Assembly: GCA_030835085.1 (NCBI GenBank)
Contig: JAUQWQ010000088.1
Coordinates: 1 to 37,210 of the forward strand
Reading direction: 5' to 3'
Origin: Ignavibacteria bacterium
Lineage (GTDB): Bacteria > Bacteroidota > Ignavibacteria > Tepidaquicellales > OLB5
Length of the DNA stretch: 37,210 bases
The notes below the pieces were generated by a model. That model was not told where the DNA came from and ran no database searches. It saw only the letters and a list, made by a program, of their open reading frames with translations. The translations under genes and the position numbers were made by a program. This document shows, one piece after another, positions 7,722-15,784 of the stretch (positions are counted from its first letter, which is position 1; each line of letters opens with the position of its first letter).

Positions 7722-8402
7722 TCAGATCTCTATTGCTTCACCATACGGCATAATAACACATTTTTTACCAATGGATTCAACTTTGCGTTTGAATTCTTCG
7801 GGGTTTGTATCAATTACGTCAAATGTTCCGTAATGCATGGGCACTACTGTTTTGCAGTTCAGGAATTCAACCGCTTTTACTGCGTCATCAATACCCATAG
7901 TATAGTTATCGCCTATAGGAAGTAAAGCCAGATCAATATTGAACATTTCCCCGATGAGTTTCATATCGAGGAATAGCCCTGTATCACCTGCATGGTATAT
8001 GGTTTTATCGCCAATTGTCAGAATTATCCCTGCCGGCTCACCCATATACAGGTTTTCTGATTCAAGCGAAGAGCTGTGATGCGCGATTGTTAATTTCACC
8101 TTGCCGAAGGGAAATTCACGCTGACCGCCGATACCCATTCCATGGGATTTGTACCCTTTGGAAATCATGTACTCGGATAGTTCATGCACTGCTATTATAG
8201 TTGTATCGTTTTTTTTAGCAATTTCCATGGTATCACCAATGTGATCGCCATGGGCATGCGATAAAATTATATAATCAGCTTTAACATCAGCCGGTTTTAC
8301 TCCGGCATTTTTGTTATTGGTAAAAAACGGGTCTATTAGAATTGAATGATCGCCTGTAGTGATTTCAAAGGCAGAATGCCCATGATAAGTAATTTTAATC
8401 AT
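7722..8402 (-). CDS. UPF0173-family metal-dependent hydrolase (metallo-beta-lactamase fold)
   Basis: A 226-residue single-domain metallo-beta-lactamase fold protein. The metal-binding motif is H49-A-H51-G-D53-H54 ('SHAHGDH'). 'YHAGDTGLF' contributes another ligand region and 'VVPMHYGTFDV' holds the last conserved His. The opening 'KITYHGHSAFEI' and 'LIDPFF' are typical of the UPF0173/UlaG-like group, which are cytoplasmic hydrolases of largely unknown substrate. It lies 51 bp upstream of parA on the same strand, so it probably shares its transcript, with no functional link implied. Confidence 0.9.
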   Translation of the reverse strand: MIKITYHGHSAFEITTGDHSILIDPFFTNNKNAGVKPADVKADYIILSHAHGDHIGDTMEIAKKNDTTIIAVHELSEYMISKGYKSHGMGIGGQREFPFGKVKLTIAHHSSSLESENLYMGEPAGIILTIGDKTIYHAGDTGLFLDMKLIGEMFNIDLALLPIGDNYTMGIDDAVKAVEFLNCKTVVPMHYGTFDVIDTNPEEFKRKVESIGKKCVIMPYGEAIEI

Positions 8403-8469
8403 TTTTTCGGTTTTAATAGGAAATTAAGCAAAGTTAGGGTATTTAAAATTGTAATTCAATTTAATAAAA

Positions 8470-8508
8470 AAGGCTGCCTAAAAGTAAACTTTTGAGCAGC
8501 CTTATTTG
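8470..8508 (-). terminator. rho-independent terminator after the Ig-like protein gene
   Basis: AAGGCTGC (8470-8477) pairs with GCAGCCTT (8496-8503), with an inner AAAAG/CTTTT extension. On the minus strand the stem runs into six Ts. It lies 18 bp after the 8522 stop. Confidence 0.75.
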
Positions 8509-8521
8509 AGAAAAACCCGGA

Positions 8522-8926
8522 TTATTTGCCTGTCAGGCTAACAACTTCAACTTTTTTGCTGCGGTAACCGATCTTCCTGTTCCCGTCATATATTACAATT
8601 CTCATCTTAAAACTGCCTGATCTATCAGGAGCTGTAACCGTATACTGCAATTCTTTGCTTTGTCCGGGTTCAAGTTTCCACTCGCCTGACCATTCTTTTG
8701 TAATTTCAAAAACACTTAATTCATGCGAATAAATATTTTCATTGGACCATGTAGTTTTGCCGGTATTTGTAATTGTTACAGTCACTTTTGCACTTTTTCC
8801 GGCTTCCATCTGGTCAGGCATATCACTGATGGTTGCTTTAACCTTGCCAGGGTTTTGAGCAAGTAAACTGCCCGAAACCAGTAAAACCACAATAAATACA
8901 GTAATAATCGATGAAAATTTGAACAT
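8522..8926 (-). CDS. secreted single Ig-like (CARDB-type) domain protein
   Basis: A 134-residue precursor. A hydrophobic signal peptide covers about 1-23, ending 'GSLLAQ'. A single beta-sandwich domain follows, with the features of CARDB/NBR1-like immunoglobulin folds: 'KVTVTITNTGKTTWS', 'LEPGQSKELQYTVTAP' and 'FKMRIVIYDGNRKIGY'. Such stand-alone modules usually sit in the periplasm or on the surface and mediate adhesion or complex assembly. There is no T9SS sorting domain and no lipobox cysteine. AAAGGAG lies about 10 nt upstream of the ATG, supporting this start. The gene has its own terminator at 8470-8508. The exact function is unknown. Confidence 0.7.
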   Translation of the reverse strand: MFKFSSIITVFIVVLLVSGSLLAQNPGKVKATISDMPDQMEAGKSAKVTVTITNTGKTTWSNENIYSHELSVFEITKEWSGEWKLEPGQSKELQYTVTAPDRSGSFKMRIVIYDGNRKIGYRSKKVEVVSLTGK

Positions 8927-8998
8927 TTTTTAATTTCTCCTTTAGAATTTAAAAGTTATATGAAAATTAGACATTCAGTACTGAAAAAAGTTTAACAG

Positions 8999-9337
8999 CT
9001 AATTTAAGATCTTTAAGAATTGATAGTTCAGCATAGTGAATACATAAATAATTATTCCCGCTGAAGATACTCCGATATGAAACAGACCGCCTTTTCTGCC
9101 TGCAGGCAGTATCAGTATAAGCAAAAATGAAACCGAGTATAGCAGGAATTTATTGGATAAAAAATTCAGATCAATAATTAAAATAAATAGTGCGGCTGCC
9201 AAAATGAAGAACATTATGGTATGTATTACCTTTGATAATTTTAAAACTTTGAAGTAGAGCAGCCATCCCGTTAGGTAATTGATACAAAAGAGTATTAAAC
9301 CGGTAACAGTAAGTAAACTGGTGATATCTGTATTCAT
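8999..9337 (-). CDS. small four-helix integral membrane protein
   Basis: 112 residues, almost all hydrophobic. Four predicted transmembrane helices lie at about 7-28, 36-56, 61-80 and 86-108, with basic residues in the loops ('FKVLKLSK', 'PAGRKGG'). No family is recognised. The start overlaps the stop of the upstream nitroreductase gene by 4 nt (ATGA), so the two are translationally coupled. That hints at a shared role in the membrane, but none can be named. Confidence 0.7.
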   Translation of the reverse strand: MNTDITSLLTVTGLILFCINYLTGWLLYFKVLKLSKVIHTIMFFILAAALFILIIDLNFLSNKFLLYSVSFLLILILPAGRKGGLFHIGVSSAGIIIYVFTMLNYQFLKILN

Positions 9338-10113
9338 TTTAATTCATTTCCCCAGGTATCTTTAAATGAAAGTTCATTAATTGGTTTTCTTTGTGATGAG
9401 CGCCAGTCAATAGTTGGTCGTTTAATTGCCGGATCAACGTATCCCATTCTGAATATCGCGCACATTTCGTAATCATCAGGAATTTTCAGCATGCCTGAGA
9501 TCCTGTTCCAGTTTTCGGGAATTTCTCCGGGGGTTGAAATGAACTGCATTCCCATTCCAAGGGAGGTTGTTACAAGCCATAGAGTCTGAATAACGGCACC
9601 CATGGAAATCACAGAATAGAAACCCGATAGCTCTTCTTTTTTATATTCATCTTTGGTTAAACATATTACGAACAGCAGGGGAGAAGACGCCACGAGTTTT
9701 TCTTCATCATTGCCAAGTATGCGCGGCACTTTGAATTTTGCCATAACTTTACCCCCGGTTTCGGAAAATATTGTTCTTACGAAGGGCTTCAAAACTGCAG
9801 GCAGGTGATCTATATGAATGCCGTCTTTGGTTTTTTCCATTTCTTCCTCGCTGAAGCGGAAATACTTTCTGTACTGCTTCCAGAACCTGCCGTCATTCAT
9901 AAGCTGAACCATGGAGTCACCCGCAACTTTTGCTATTTTACCTATTATGTCTTCATCGGTAATGGCAATAAAGCGCCATGGCTGGCTGTTAAAATGACTG
10001 GGGCAGTGTGATGACATTTTTATGAGCAGTTCAATATGCTCATCGTTAACTTTCCTTTCGGCAAATTTTGAATTTGCAGTTTTTCGGTTTACAATTGCTT
10101 CAAGAAGATCCAT
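9334..10113 (-). CDS. nitroreductase-family flavoprotein
   Basis: A 259-residue FMN-dependent NAD(P)H oxidoreductase of the nitroreductase fold. The N-terminal 'IVNRKTANSKFAERKV' carries the conserved phosphate-contacting Arg (R10). 'CPSHFNSQPWRFIAI' (37-51) is the classic FMN-ring segment. 'FYSVISMGAVIQTLWLVTTSLGMGMQFIS' is the central helix, and 'FRMGYVD' is the usual end of the core. An insertion of about 40 residues (around 75-125) makes it longer than the typical 200. The physiological substrate cannot be told. It is followed by a coupled membrane-protein gene. Confidence 0.85.
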   Translation of the reverse strand: MDLLEAIVNRKTANSKFAERKVNDEHIELLIKMSSHCPSHFNSQPWRFIAITDEDIIGKIAKVAGDSMVQLMNDGRFWKQYRKYFRFSEEEMEKTKDGIHIDHLPAVLKPFVRTIFSETGGKVMAKFKVPRILGNDEEKLVASSPLLFVICLTKDEYKKEELSGFYSVISMGAVIQTLWLVTTSLGMGMQFISTPGEIPENWNRISGMLKIPDDYEMCAIFRMGYVDPAIKRPTIDWRSSQRKPINELSFKDTWGNELK

Positions 10114-10128
10114 ATGACCCCACCTAAC

Positions 10129-10149
10129 CCTCCCCCCGAAGAGGAGGGG
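10129..10149. repeat. GC-rich dyad, short relative of the 274-398 element
   Basis: CCTCCCC (10129-10135), loop CCGAAGA, GGAGGGG (10143-10149), with a flanking CCCCACCTAACC. It lies directly upstream of the nitroreductase start and so falls in that gene's leader. Confidence 0.5.
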
Positions 10150-10206
10150 ATACTATTTCGTTTATTTTCAATTAACTTTGATAACAATAATATTATAACA
10201 ATAAAT

Positions 10207-10233
10207 AAAAAAGGCAGGTCGTAAGACCTGCCT
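10207..10233 (-). terminator. rho-independent terminator after the SBBP protein gene
   Basis: AGGCAGGTC (10212-10220), loop GTAA, GACCTGCCT (10225-10233). Read on the minus strand it runs into six Ts. It lies 113 bp after the stop. Confidence 0.75.
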
Positions 10234-10345
10234 CATTAATAAAATCATTTGAATCTATTGGAGGTATTTCAGTAACACTGCAAATATCATGTAACTTAAA
10301 GTAAAATGTTCTACCGTGAATCAGGTAAAATTATCTTAAGTGCTT

Positions 10346-11959
10346 CTATTTAATCAATATCATGCGTTTAGTATCTGAAAAATCACCTGAGGATAGTTTA
10401 TAAAAATATACACCGCTCGGGAATTGAGATGCGTTCCATTCAGCTTCATATATTCCGGGTTTAAGTTCTTCATTTACAAGTATGGCAACTTCACGTCCTG
10501 TTATATCATACACAGAAAGGAAGGTCTGCGCAGCTGATGAACCGCTGATCTCAAATCCTATCTTAGTTGCAGGGTTGAACGGATTTGGATAGTTTTGAGA
10601 AAGTGAAAAGTTATCCGGAGTTTCGTTCGATGCTTTGATTATCCCTATTGTTCCGGGCGCCAATTTGATCGTGCACATATTGTTAAATCCGCCAACATTG
10701 CTCCCGCCGGTAACATAAATGTTACCTGTGGCGTCTGATCCTATGCAATTACCGAAATCGTTAAAGTTCCCTGAGCCGTTATGAGTTGCGCGCCACTGTG
10801 TTGTGCTTCCGGTATTGATCTTTTCTGCCAGCAGATCAAAATAACTGCCGGCAGCTACTTTGCCTGTTATATATACATCGCCGTGCTGATCGACCACCAG
10901 CTCATTAACGATCTCATTACCGCCGGTTCCTGTTATTATCTTATTCCACATTAATGCACCGCTGCTATTGAGTTTGGCTAGAAAACCTGTTGCGCCCATT
11001 GAGCCGCAAAAGAATACATTACCGCCTGCATCAACTGAGATATCCATTGCTTTACTGAAATAAGGCATTTCATACTTATAAACCCAAAGCTGCGTTCCTG
11101 AAGGGGAGTATTTTAAAACTGCGATATCGGCCCCCACATCACCGACAGTGTATATGTTACCGTTATTATCAAGTGTTATTGCAACACCGTATTCTGTAAT
11201 GCTGTTATCGGTTCCTGTATAATGAGCTATGAACTGCAGGACACCCGCAGTATTGTATTTTATCAGGCATAAGTCATACCAGGTGGTGAGCCTCGTACTG
11301 TGTCCGAAAACATAAACGTTTCCCTGTGCATCAAGTACCATATCCCTGCCGGCATCCTGCTCAGGATTAGTTCCGGTGCCATCGTGAACAGCAAGCCAAA
11401 GCTGTGTACCATCGGGGGCATATTTTATTGTTACTATATCATCGGATCTTTGATCATCAATGTATGACTGACCGGTTACATAAACGTTGCCTGTGCCATC
11501 AACCGCTATTTTAAAGGGAATATCCCTGCCCATTACATTTCCGCTGTATACTTTGACCCATTGCTGCTGCCCTGAAGGATTGTATTTTATAGTACAGTAA
11601 TCACCTGAAAATACCTGGTTGTTATAATCCTTGTTAGCGGTACCTGTAATGTAAACATTACCCTGGTTATCAACGGCTATTGAAGAGGGTGAGTCATCAA
11701 GATTATCAGTGCCGTTGTATGTTGCGATCCATTGCTGCACACCCGAAGAATTATATTTGATTGTGCAGAAATCCGTGAAACCGTTTACATATGTTTCACC
11801 GGATATATAAACATTACCTGCCTGGTCGACCTTCATAGAAGTAGATCTTCCGCTTGTGTTATCTTTTATCCACGCGACAGGCGGTGCCGGCTGAGAATAA
11901 ATGCAGACCGAGATAATTAATGCCAATAGACCAAAAAAAATATTAATTGCTGATTTCAT
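10346..11959 (-). CDS. SBBP-repeat beta-propeller surface protein with T9SS sorting domain
   Basis: 537 residues. A signal peptide covers about 1-24 ('MKSAINIFFGLLALIISVCIYSQ'). Eight repeats of about 50 residues follow the pattern 'D-x-x-GN-VY-(I/V)-(T/S)-G ... IKYN-x-x-G-x-x-QW'. The N-terminal half-repeat ('WIKDN ... DQAGN') completes the last one, giving a ring-closed propeller. SBBP repeats are of unknown binding specificity. The C-terminal ~85 residues are a type A T9SS sorting domain ('LSQNYPNPFNP', 'GVYFYKL', 'RMILIK'), so the protein should be exported, cross the outer membrane and be attached or released. The frame extends 8 codons to a GTG, but the ATG at 11959 starts exactly at the signal peptide and is preceded by AAAGGA. 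Confidence 0.88.
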   Translation of the reverse strand: MKSAINIFFGLLALIISVCIYSQPAPPVAWIKDNTSGRSTSMKVDQAGNVYISGETYVNGFTDFCTIKYNSSGVQQWIATYNGTDNLDDSPSSIAVDNQGNVYITGTANKDYNNQVFSGDYCTIKYNPSGQQQWVKVYSGNVMGRDIPFKIAVDGTGNVYVTGQSYIDDQRSDDIVTIKYAPDGTQLWLAVHDGTGTNPEQDAGRDMVLDAQGNVYVFGHSTRLTTWYDLCLIKYNTAGVLQFIAHYTGTDNSITEYGVAITLDNNGNIYTVGDVGADIAVLKYSPSGTQLWVYKYEMPYFSKAMDISVDAGGNVFFCGSMGATGFLAKLNSSGALMWNKIITGTGGNEIVNELVVDQHGDVYITGKVAAGSYFDLLAEKINTGSTTQWRATHNGSGNFNDFGNCIGSDATGNIYVTGGSNVGGFNNMCTIKLAPGTIGIIKASNETPDNFSLSQNYPNPFNPATKIGFEISGSSAAQTFLSVYDITGREVAILVNEELKPGIYEAEWNASQFPSGVYFYKLSSGDFSDTKRMILIK

Positions 11960-12189
11960 GTTCCTGTATCCTTTCTGTCTCACTCCCGAGACCTTTTATT
12001 TTTCCAAAGATATGCAGCAGTATTAACGGCAGCAAAGAAACTTTTGCAAAAATTGCACCATAGATTCCGAACTCTATTTTGGCAATAAACATTATAAATT
12101 GATAATAATCATAATATTAAATTAAATCTCGGTGGTTTTAATTGTCACAGGAAAATGTTAAATTTACATCAATTTTTCCCGGGGGAAAT

Positions 12190-13641
12190 ATGATAACAAG
12201 TAAGGCTATTGACCTGGTTGGTACTTTCAACGAAGCTGAATTCAAAGAATTCGGATTGTTTGTTTCATCACCCTACTTTAATAAAGAAGCAGTCCAGGTA
12301 AGATTCTACGACATAATGAAAAAACATTATCCGGCATTTGCAGGCCGGAGCTTTGAGAAGGAAAAAGTTTTTGCAAAGCTTTACCCGGGCAAGAAATACA
12401 ATGATGGTGTAATGAGAAATATTCTATCCAAAACCCTTGAACTTGCCGAACTTTACATGACAGTAAAAAGGCAGCGTAAAAATGAGTTTTCTGCCAAAGC
12501 AGCATTGCTTCGTGAATTGAGTGAAAGAAAAATGGCTAAACTGTTTGAAAGAACAGAGCAGAAGGCCGGGGAACTTCTGGAAAATTCTGCGATAAAGGAT
12601 GAACAGTACTATTATGATAAATCTGTGCTGATAAATGAGAACAGGAGATACCTGAGCAATAGAAAAAGTTCTCTTTACAGCTCAAATGATATGCTTAGAG
12701 AAAGCGCAGAAAACCTTACGATCTCGTTTCTCATATCAATACTGCGTAGTGAAACAAATATCGCCAATTCCAATTTGAGGATGTTCAAATTTGAAAAGGA
12801 TAACCTGTTAAGTGAACTTGAATTATTTGCAGAGAAGGAAGCCGAAAAATACCCGGGGATAACATACCTGCAGTACTACTATAATGCCTTTAAGCTGGCA
12901 AGAACCCGTGATGAGAAGTATTTCTATGAGCTAAAGTCTATAGTATACAGCTCTTACGATCAGTTTGGGGAGCAGGACAGGAAAGATATATTCACTATCC
13001 TTACTAATTACTGCTATTATAAAGTGAACAAAGGCTCACTTGGTTTCAGGAATGAACACTTTATGCTTTATAAGGAAAATATTGAGCGCGGATTCTACAA
13101 AGGCAGCAGAAATTACCTGGATCACATTCAGTATTTGAACGTAGTTGTAACCGGGCTTGATGCAGGTTACAGCAGCTGGGTGGAAGAATTCATCGAGAAG
13201 TACAAATCAGAGCTGGATGATAAAAACAGGGAAAATTCATATAACTTCAGCCGTGCCCTGATTTTTTACCACAAGGCGCTTTATAACGAAGCCCTGAATA
13301 CTGCGGCAAGGGTCAGGTCTGACGATCTATCATATAAACACCAGCTGAAATCTCTTTACCTGAAGATCTATTACGATATGAACGAAATAGAACCGTTTTA
13401 CAGTCACGTGGATAGTTACAGGCATTTTTTACTTAACGAAAAGCACATTCCTGAAGTAACAAGAAATGTCATTAACAGTTATGTAAATTACGCTAAAAAG
13501 CTGTTTGATATTAAGAACAGGGCAACAGAACGTGACTATGACCTGTTCAAGATAAAAAATGATATATCGGATAGTAAAGCAATGGTAAACAAATCGTGGC
13601 TGCTTGAAAGAATCAGCAGAATTGAAAAATGCCTGCGTTAA
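12190..13641 (+). CDS. helical-repeat cytoplasmic protein, family X copy 1 (483 aa)
   Basis: Not recognised as a named family. It is paralogous to the genes at 15785 and 20682. The shared N-terminus is 'F-x-E-F-x-x-(F/Y)-V-x-SP-(Y/F)-FN', then 'YPAF', then 'PGKKYNDG-x-MR' and a 'LAE' helix. The shared C-terminus has 'FI-x-KY ... R-ENSYN(F/Y)', TPR-like helix pairs ('ALYNEALNTAARVRSDD'), 'YYDMNEIEPFYSHVDS' and a terminal 'K-x-WLLERI'. There is no signal peptide or transmembrane segment, so it is probably a cytoplasmic alpha-solenoid. The start ATG at 12190 is preceded by GGGGGA; the frame also extends upstream to a TTG at 12142 that lacks support. The 3' end converges on the surface-protein gene at 13676 with a 34-bp gap. 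Confidence 0.8.
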   Translation: MITSKAIDLVGTFNEAEFKEFGLFVSSPYFNKEAVQVRFYDIMKKHYPAFAGRSFEKEKVFAKLYPGKKYNDGVMRNILSKTLELAELYMTVKRQRKNEFSAKAALLRELSERKMAKLFERTEQKAGELLENSAIKDEQYYYDKSVLINENRRYLSNRKSSLYSSNDMLRESAENLTISFLISILRSETNIANSNLRMFKFEKDNLLSELELFAEKEAEKYPGITYLQYYYNAFKLARTRDEKYFYELKSIVYSSYDQFGEQDRKDIFTILTNYCYYKVNKGSLGFRNEHFMLYKENIERGFYKGSRNYLDHIQYLNVVVTGLDAGYSSWVEEFIEKYKSELDDKNRENSYNFSRALIFYHKALYNEALNTAARVRSDDLSYKHQLKSLYLKIYYDMNEIEPFYSHVDSYRHFLLNEKHIPEVTRNVINSYVNYAKKLFDIKNRATERDYDLFKIKNDISDSKAMVNKSWLLERISRIEKCLR

Positions 13642-13651
13642 AACCGCAGGC
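13631..13651 (-). terminator. hairpin terminator overlapping the family X stop codon
   Basis: GCCTGCG (13631-13637) and CGCAGGC (13645-13651). On the minus strand it is followed by ATTTTTC, so it would end the 13676 transcript inside the last codons of the convergent gene. Confidence 0.55.
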
Positions 13652-13675
13652 TAAGAATAGGTTATCAGCCAGGTA

Positions 13676-15118
13676 TTATTTGGAAAGAATTACTTTTTTT
13701 ACATCACTGAATTTACCTGCAGTGATTTTGCAGAAGTAAACACCGCTTGCATGATCTGATGCATTCCATTCAGCTTCATAAGTTCCGGGATTGAGCTCTC
13801 CATTCACAATTGTTTCCAGAGCTCTGCCCATAATGTCATAAACTGTAATGTTCACAAATACGAAATCCGCAATCTGAAATCTGAAATTTGTTGCAGGGTT
13901 GAACGGATTCGGATAATTTTGTGAGACTGAAAATCTTTCCGGAATTTCAGAGCTGATAAGCTCAACCCCGGTTGGATTTCCGGTTGGATTACGTTTATAG
14001 TATATTTCATTGTTCCCGCTTCTGCCATCGTACCACAAAACATTTACAGCATTCCCCAAAAGGCAAACAGAGGCACCTCTTGAATCGCCTGCACTGTTAG
14101 TCAGTCTGGTATCAGCACCCCATGTGGACCCGCTGTTGGTGGAAAACTTATAATATATTTCACTGTTTCCGTCTCTGTCATCACCCCATACTATATGAGC
14201 ATAAATTCCCGAAACAGCTATTGAAGCTGAAGCCGAGACTGCTGAGTTTATTGTTAAGATTGCATCAGAGCTCCAGTTTACACCATTATTAGTTGAGCGT
14301 TTGAAATATATCTCAGGGTTACCTGTTCTGTCATCATCAAATACAACATATAACATATTGCCTTCAGATGTAATGTGCGGATTCCACGACTGTGCTGAGT
14401 TGTTCGTCAGCCGTACTTCGGCATCCCAGTTTACCCCGCTGTTTGTTGAACGGCGGTAATATATTTCAGTATTGGTGAGGCTTACTCTTTCATCTTCATA
14501 AACAATGTGCACATTAGAGCCTGATGAAGTGATCATGGGGTATTTTTGGGCCTGGTTACCGTTTGTAAGGCTTACCGGTGTGCTCCAGTTATACCCGTTG
14601 TTTGATGACCTGGAATAATAAATATCAAGATCTCCTTCGAATTCATCCAGCCATGCGGCATAAATGTAATTTGTTGCACAGATAAAAGCTGAGTATGAAT
14701 GATAGGAATCATCAGCGGATACCCTGACGGCGTTTGACCAGTTGGAACCGTTATTTGTTGATCTCATATAATAAATTTCGAAATACCCGCTTCTTTCATC
14801 ACTGAAGAGAATATGTACATTTGAACCGTATGATGAAACACATGGTTCGTATGACGATGCCGTATTGTTCGTAAGCCTTGTATCTGAGCTCCATGTTAAA
14901 CCGTTATCAGTGGATCGTTTGTAATATATTTCATAATTTCCGTCCCTGTTATCACACCAGACAGCATGCAGGTAATTATTTTCGGATACTATACACTTGC
15001 CATGCGTTGTAACAGAGGACCCGGCATAATTTGTCAGCCTTACATCACTTTGCCATTGGGAAACGGATGTGAACACTGAAAAGATCAGGACTAATATAAT
15101 ATATATTGAATTTTTCAT
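13676..15118 (-). CDS. seven-bladed Asp-box propeller surface protein with T9SS sorting domain (copy 1)
   Basis: 480 residues. Signal peptide about 1-20. Six full repeats and one split repeat of about 50 residues follow, each with 'H-x-V-W-x-D-x-R-x-GN-x-EIYYKRST-x-NG-x-x-W-x-x-D-x-RLTN'. The S-x-D/N-x-G-x-x-W piece is the Asp-box (BNR) of sialidase-like propellers. The N-terminal 'WQSDVRLTN' strand completes the last blade ('EIYYKRNPTGN'), closing a seven-blade ring. Catalytic residues of sialidases (Arg triad, Tyr/Glu) were not recognised, so a binding or display role is more likely. The C-terminus is a T9SS sorting domain ('VSQNYPNPFNPATNF ... GVYFCKI ... KVILSK'). AAAGGA lies upstream of the start. 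Confidence 0.86.
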   Translation of the reverse strand: MKNSIYIILVLIFSVFTSVSQWQSDVRLTNYAGSSVTTHGKCIVSENNYLHAVWCDNRDGNYEIYYKRSTDNGLTWSSDTRLTNNTASSYEPCVSSYGSNVHILFSDERSGYFEIYYMRSTNNGSNWSNAVRVSADDSYHSYSAFICATNYIYAAWLDEFEGDLDIYYSRSSNNGYNWSTPVSLTNGNQAQKYPMITSSGSNVHIVYEDERVSLTNTEIYYRRSTNSGVNWDAEVRLTNNSAQSWNPHITSEGNMLYVVFDDDRTGNPEIYFKRSTNNGVNWSSDAILTINSAVSASASIAVSGIYAHIVWGDDRDGNSEIYYKFSTNSGSTWGADTRLTNSAGDSRGASVCLLGNAVNVLWYDGRSGNNEIYYKRNPTGNPTGVELISSEIPERFSVSQNYPNPFNPATNFRFQIADFVFVNITVYDIMGRALETIVNGELNPGTYEAEWNASDHASGVYFCKITAGKFSDVKKVILSK

Positions 15119-15158
15119 TACTGCATTTTTCCTTTCTTTGAAATTAACTGTATTATGC

Positions 15159-15494
15159 TCAAGGTGCTTTTTTTATAACGGGTTTGCTCCACGGACCTTT
15201 ACCTGTATCTGTCATTACAGCTACCCTGAACAAATAATTTCTGTTGCTTTTAAGATTTGATACAGTGCAGCTGGCTGAGCTGATCATATCTTCGTATTTC
15301 CACCTGTATGGTTTGCTGAGTGTTGTACATTTCTGTAACAGGTAATATCTTGCGTTCCTGCATGGCTCCCATAGAAGGCGTATTTCGCCTTTAAGATCAC
15401 CCCCGGCGGCATTTAGAACTATGGGGGATGCATTCGTGCATTTTGGTTTTTGATGCCGCCGTAATCGTTTTCCGGTTACCGGGGATGATTTCAT
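15159..15494 (-). CDS. small stand-alone fibronectin type III domain protein
   Basis: 111 residues. A basic N-terminal stretch (1-20, six Arg/Lys and two His) precedes one fibronectin III domain. The FnIII marks are 'GEIRLLWEPCRNARYYLLQ' (37-55, conserved W42), 'SCTVSNLKSNRNYLFRVAVMTDTGKGPWSKP' and the terminal 'IKKAP'. Larger bacterial proteins end with a very similar FnIII domain ('GPWS-x-P'); here the usual N-terminal region is missing. There is no signal peptide. It lies 40 bp upstream of the propeller gene at 13676 on the same strand and may be the first gene of that unit. No clear Shine-Dalgarno. Function unknown. Confidence 0.6.
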   Translation of the reverse strand: MKSSPVTGKRLRRHQKPKCTNASPIVLNAAGGDLKGEIRLLWEPCRNARYYLLQKCTTLSKPYRWKYEDMISSASCTVSNLKSNRNYLFRVAVMTDTGKGPWSKPVIKKAP

Positions 15495-15784
15495 TTAATT
15501 ATTCTTTTATAACAAAAATAGGTTTATTTCACCCCGCTTTACAATGAAACTATTTTCTGCAAGTTGCACCGCTTTTTGTACCGAAAATGCCCTTTTAGTG
15601 TAGTATTTTGCATTAAAAAGGAAATTTAATAAATAATAACCTGAAACAAGATTATTTATGTTTTTAGAGTTTATTTTTATGAATATTTAATGTTGATGTT
15701 TATTATTTAACTGAATTATCCTTTCCCAAACCATTTTATACTTTTTCTGTATTTTCTAATTGTTGTTAAGTAAGGAGAAAGATC

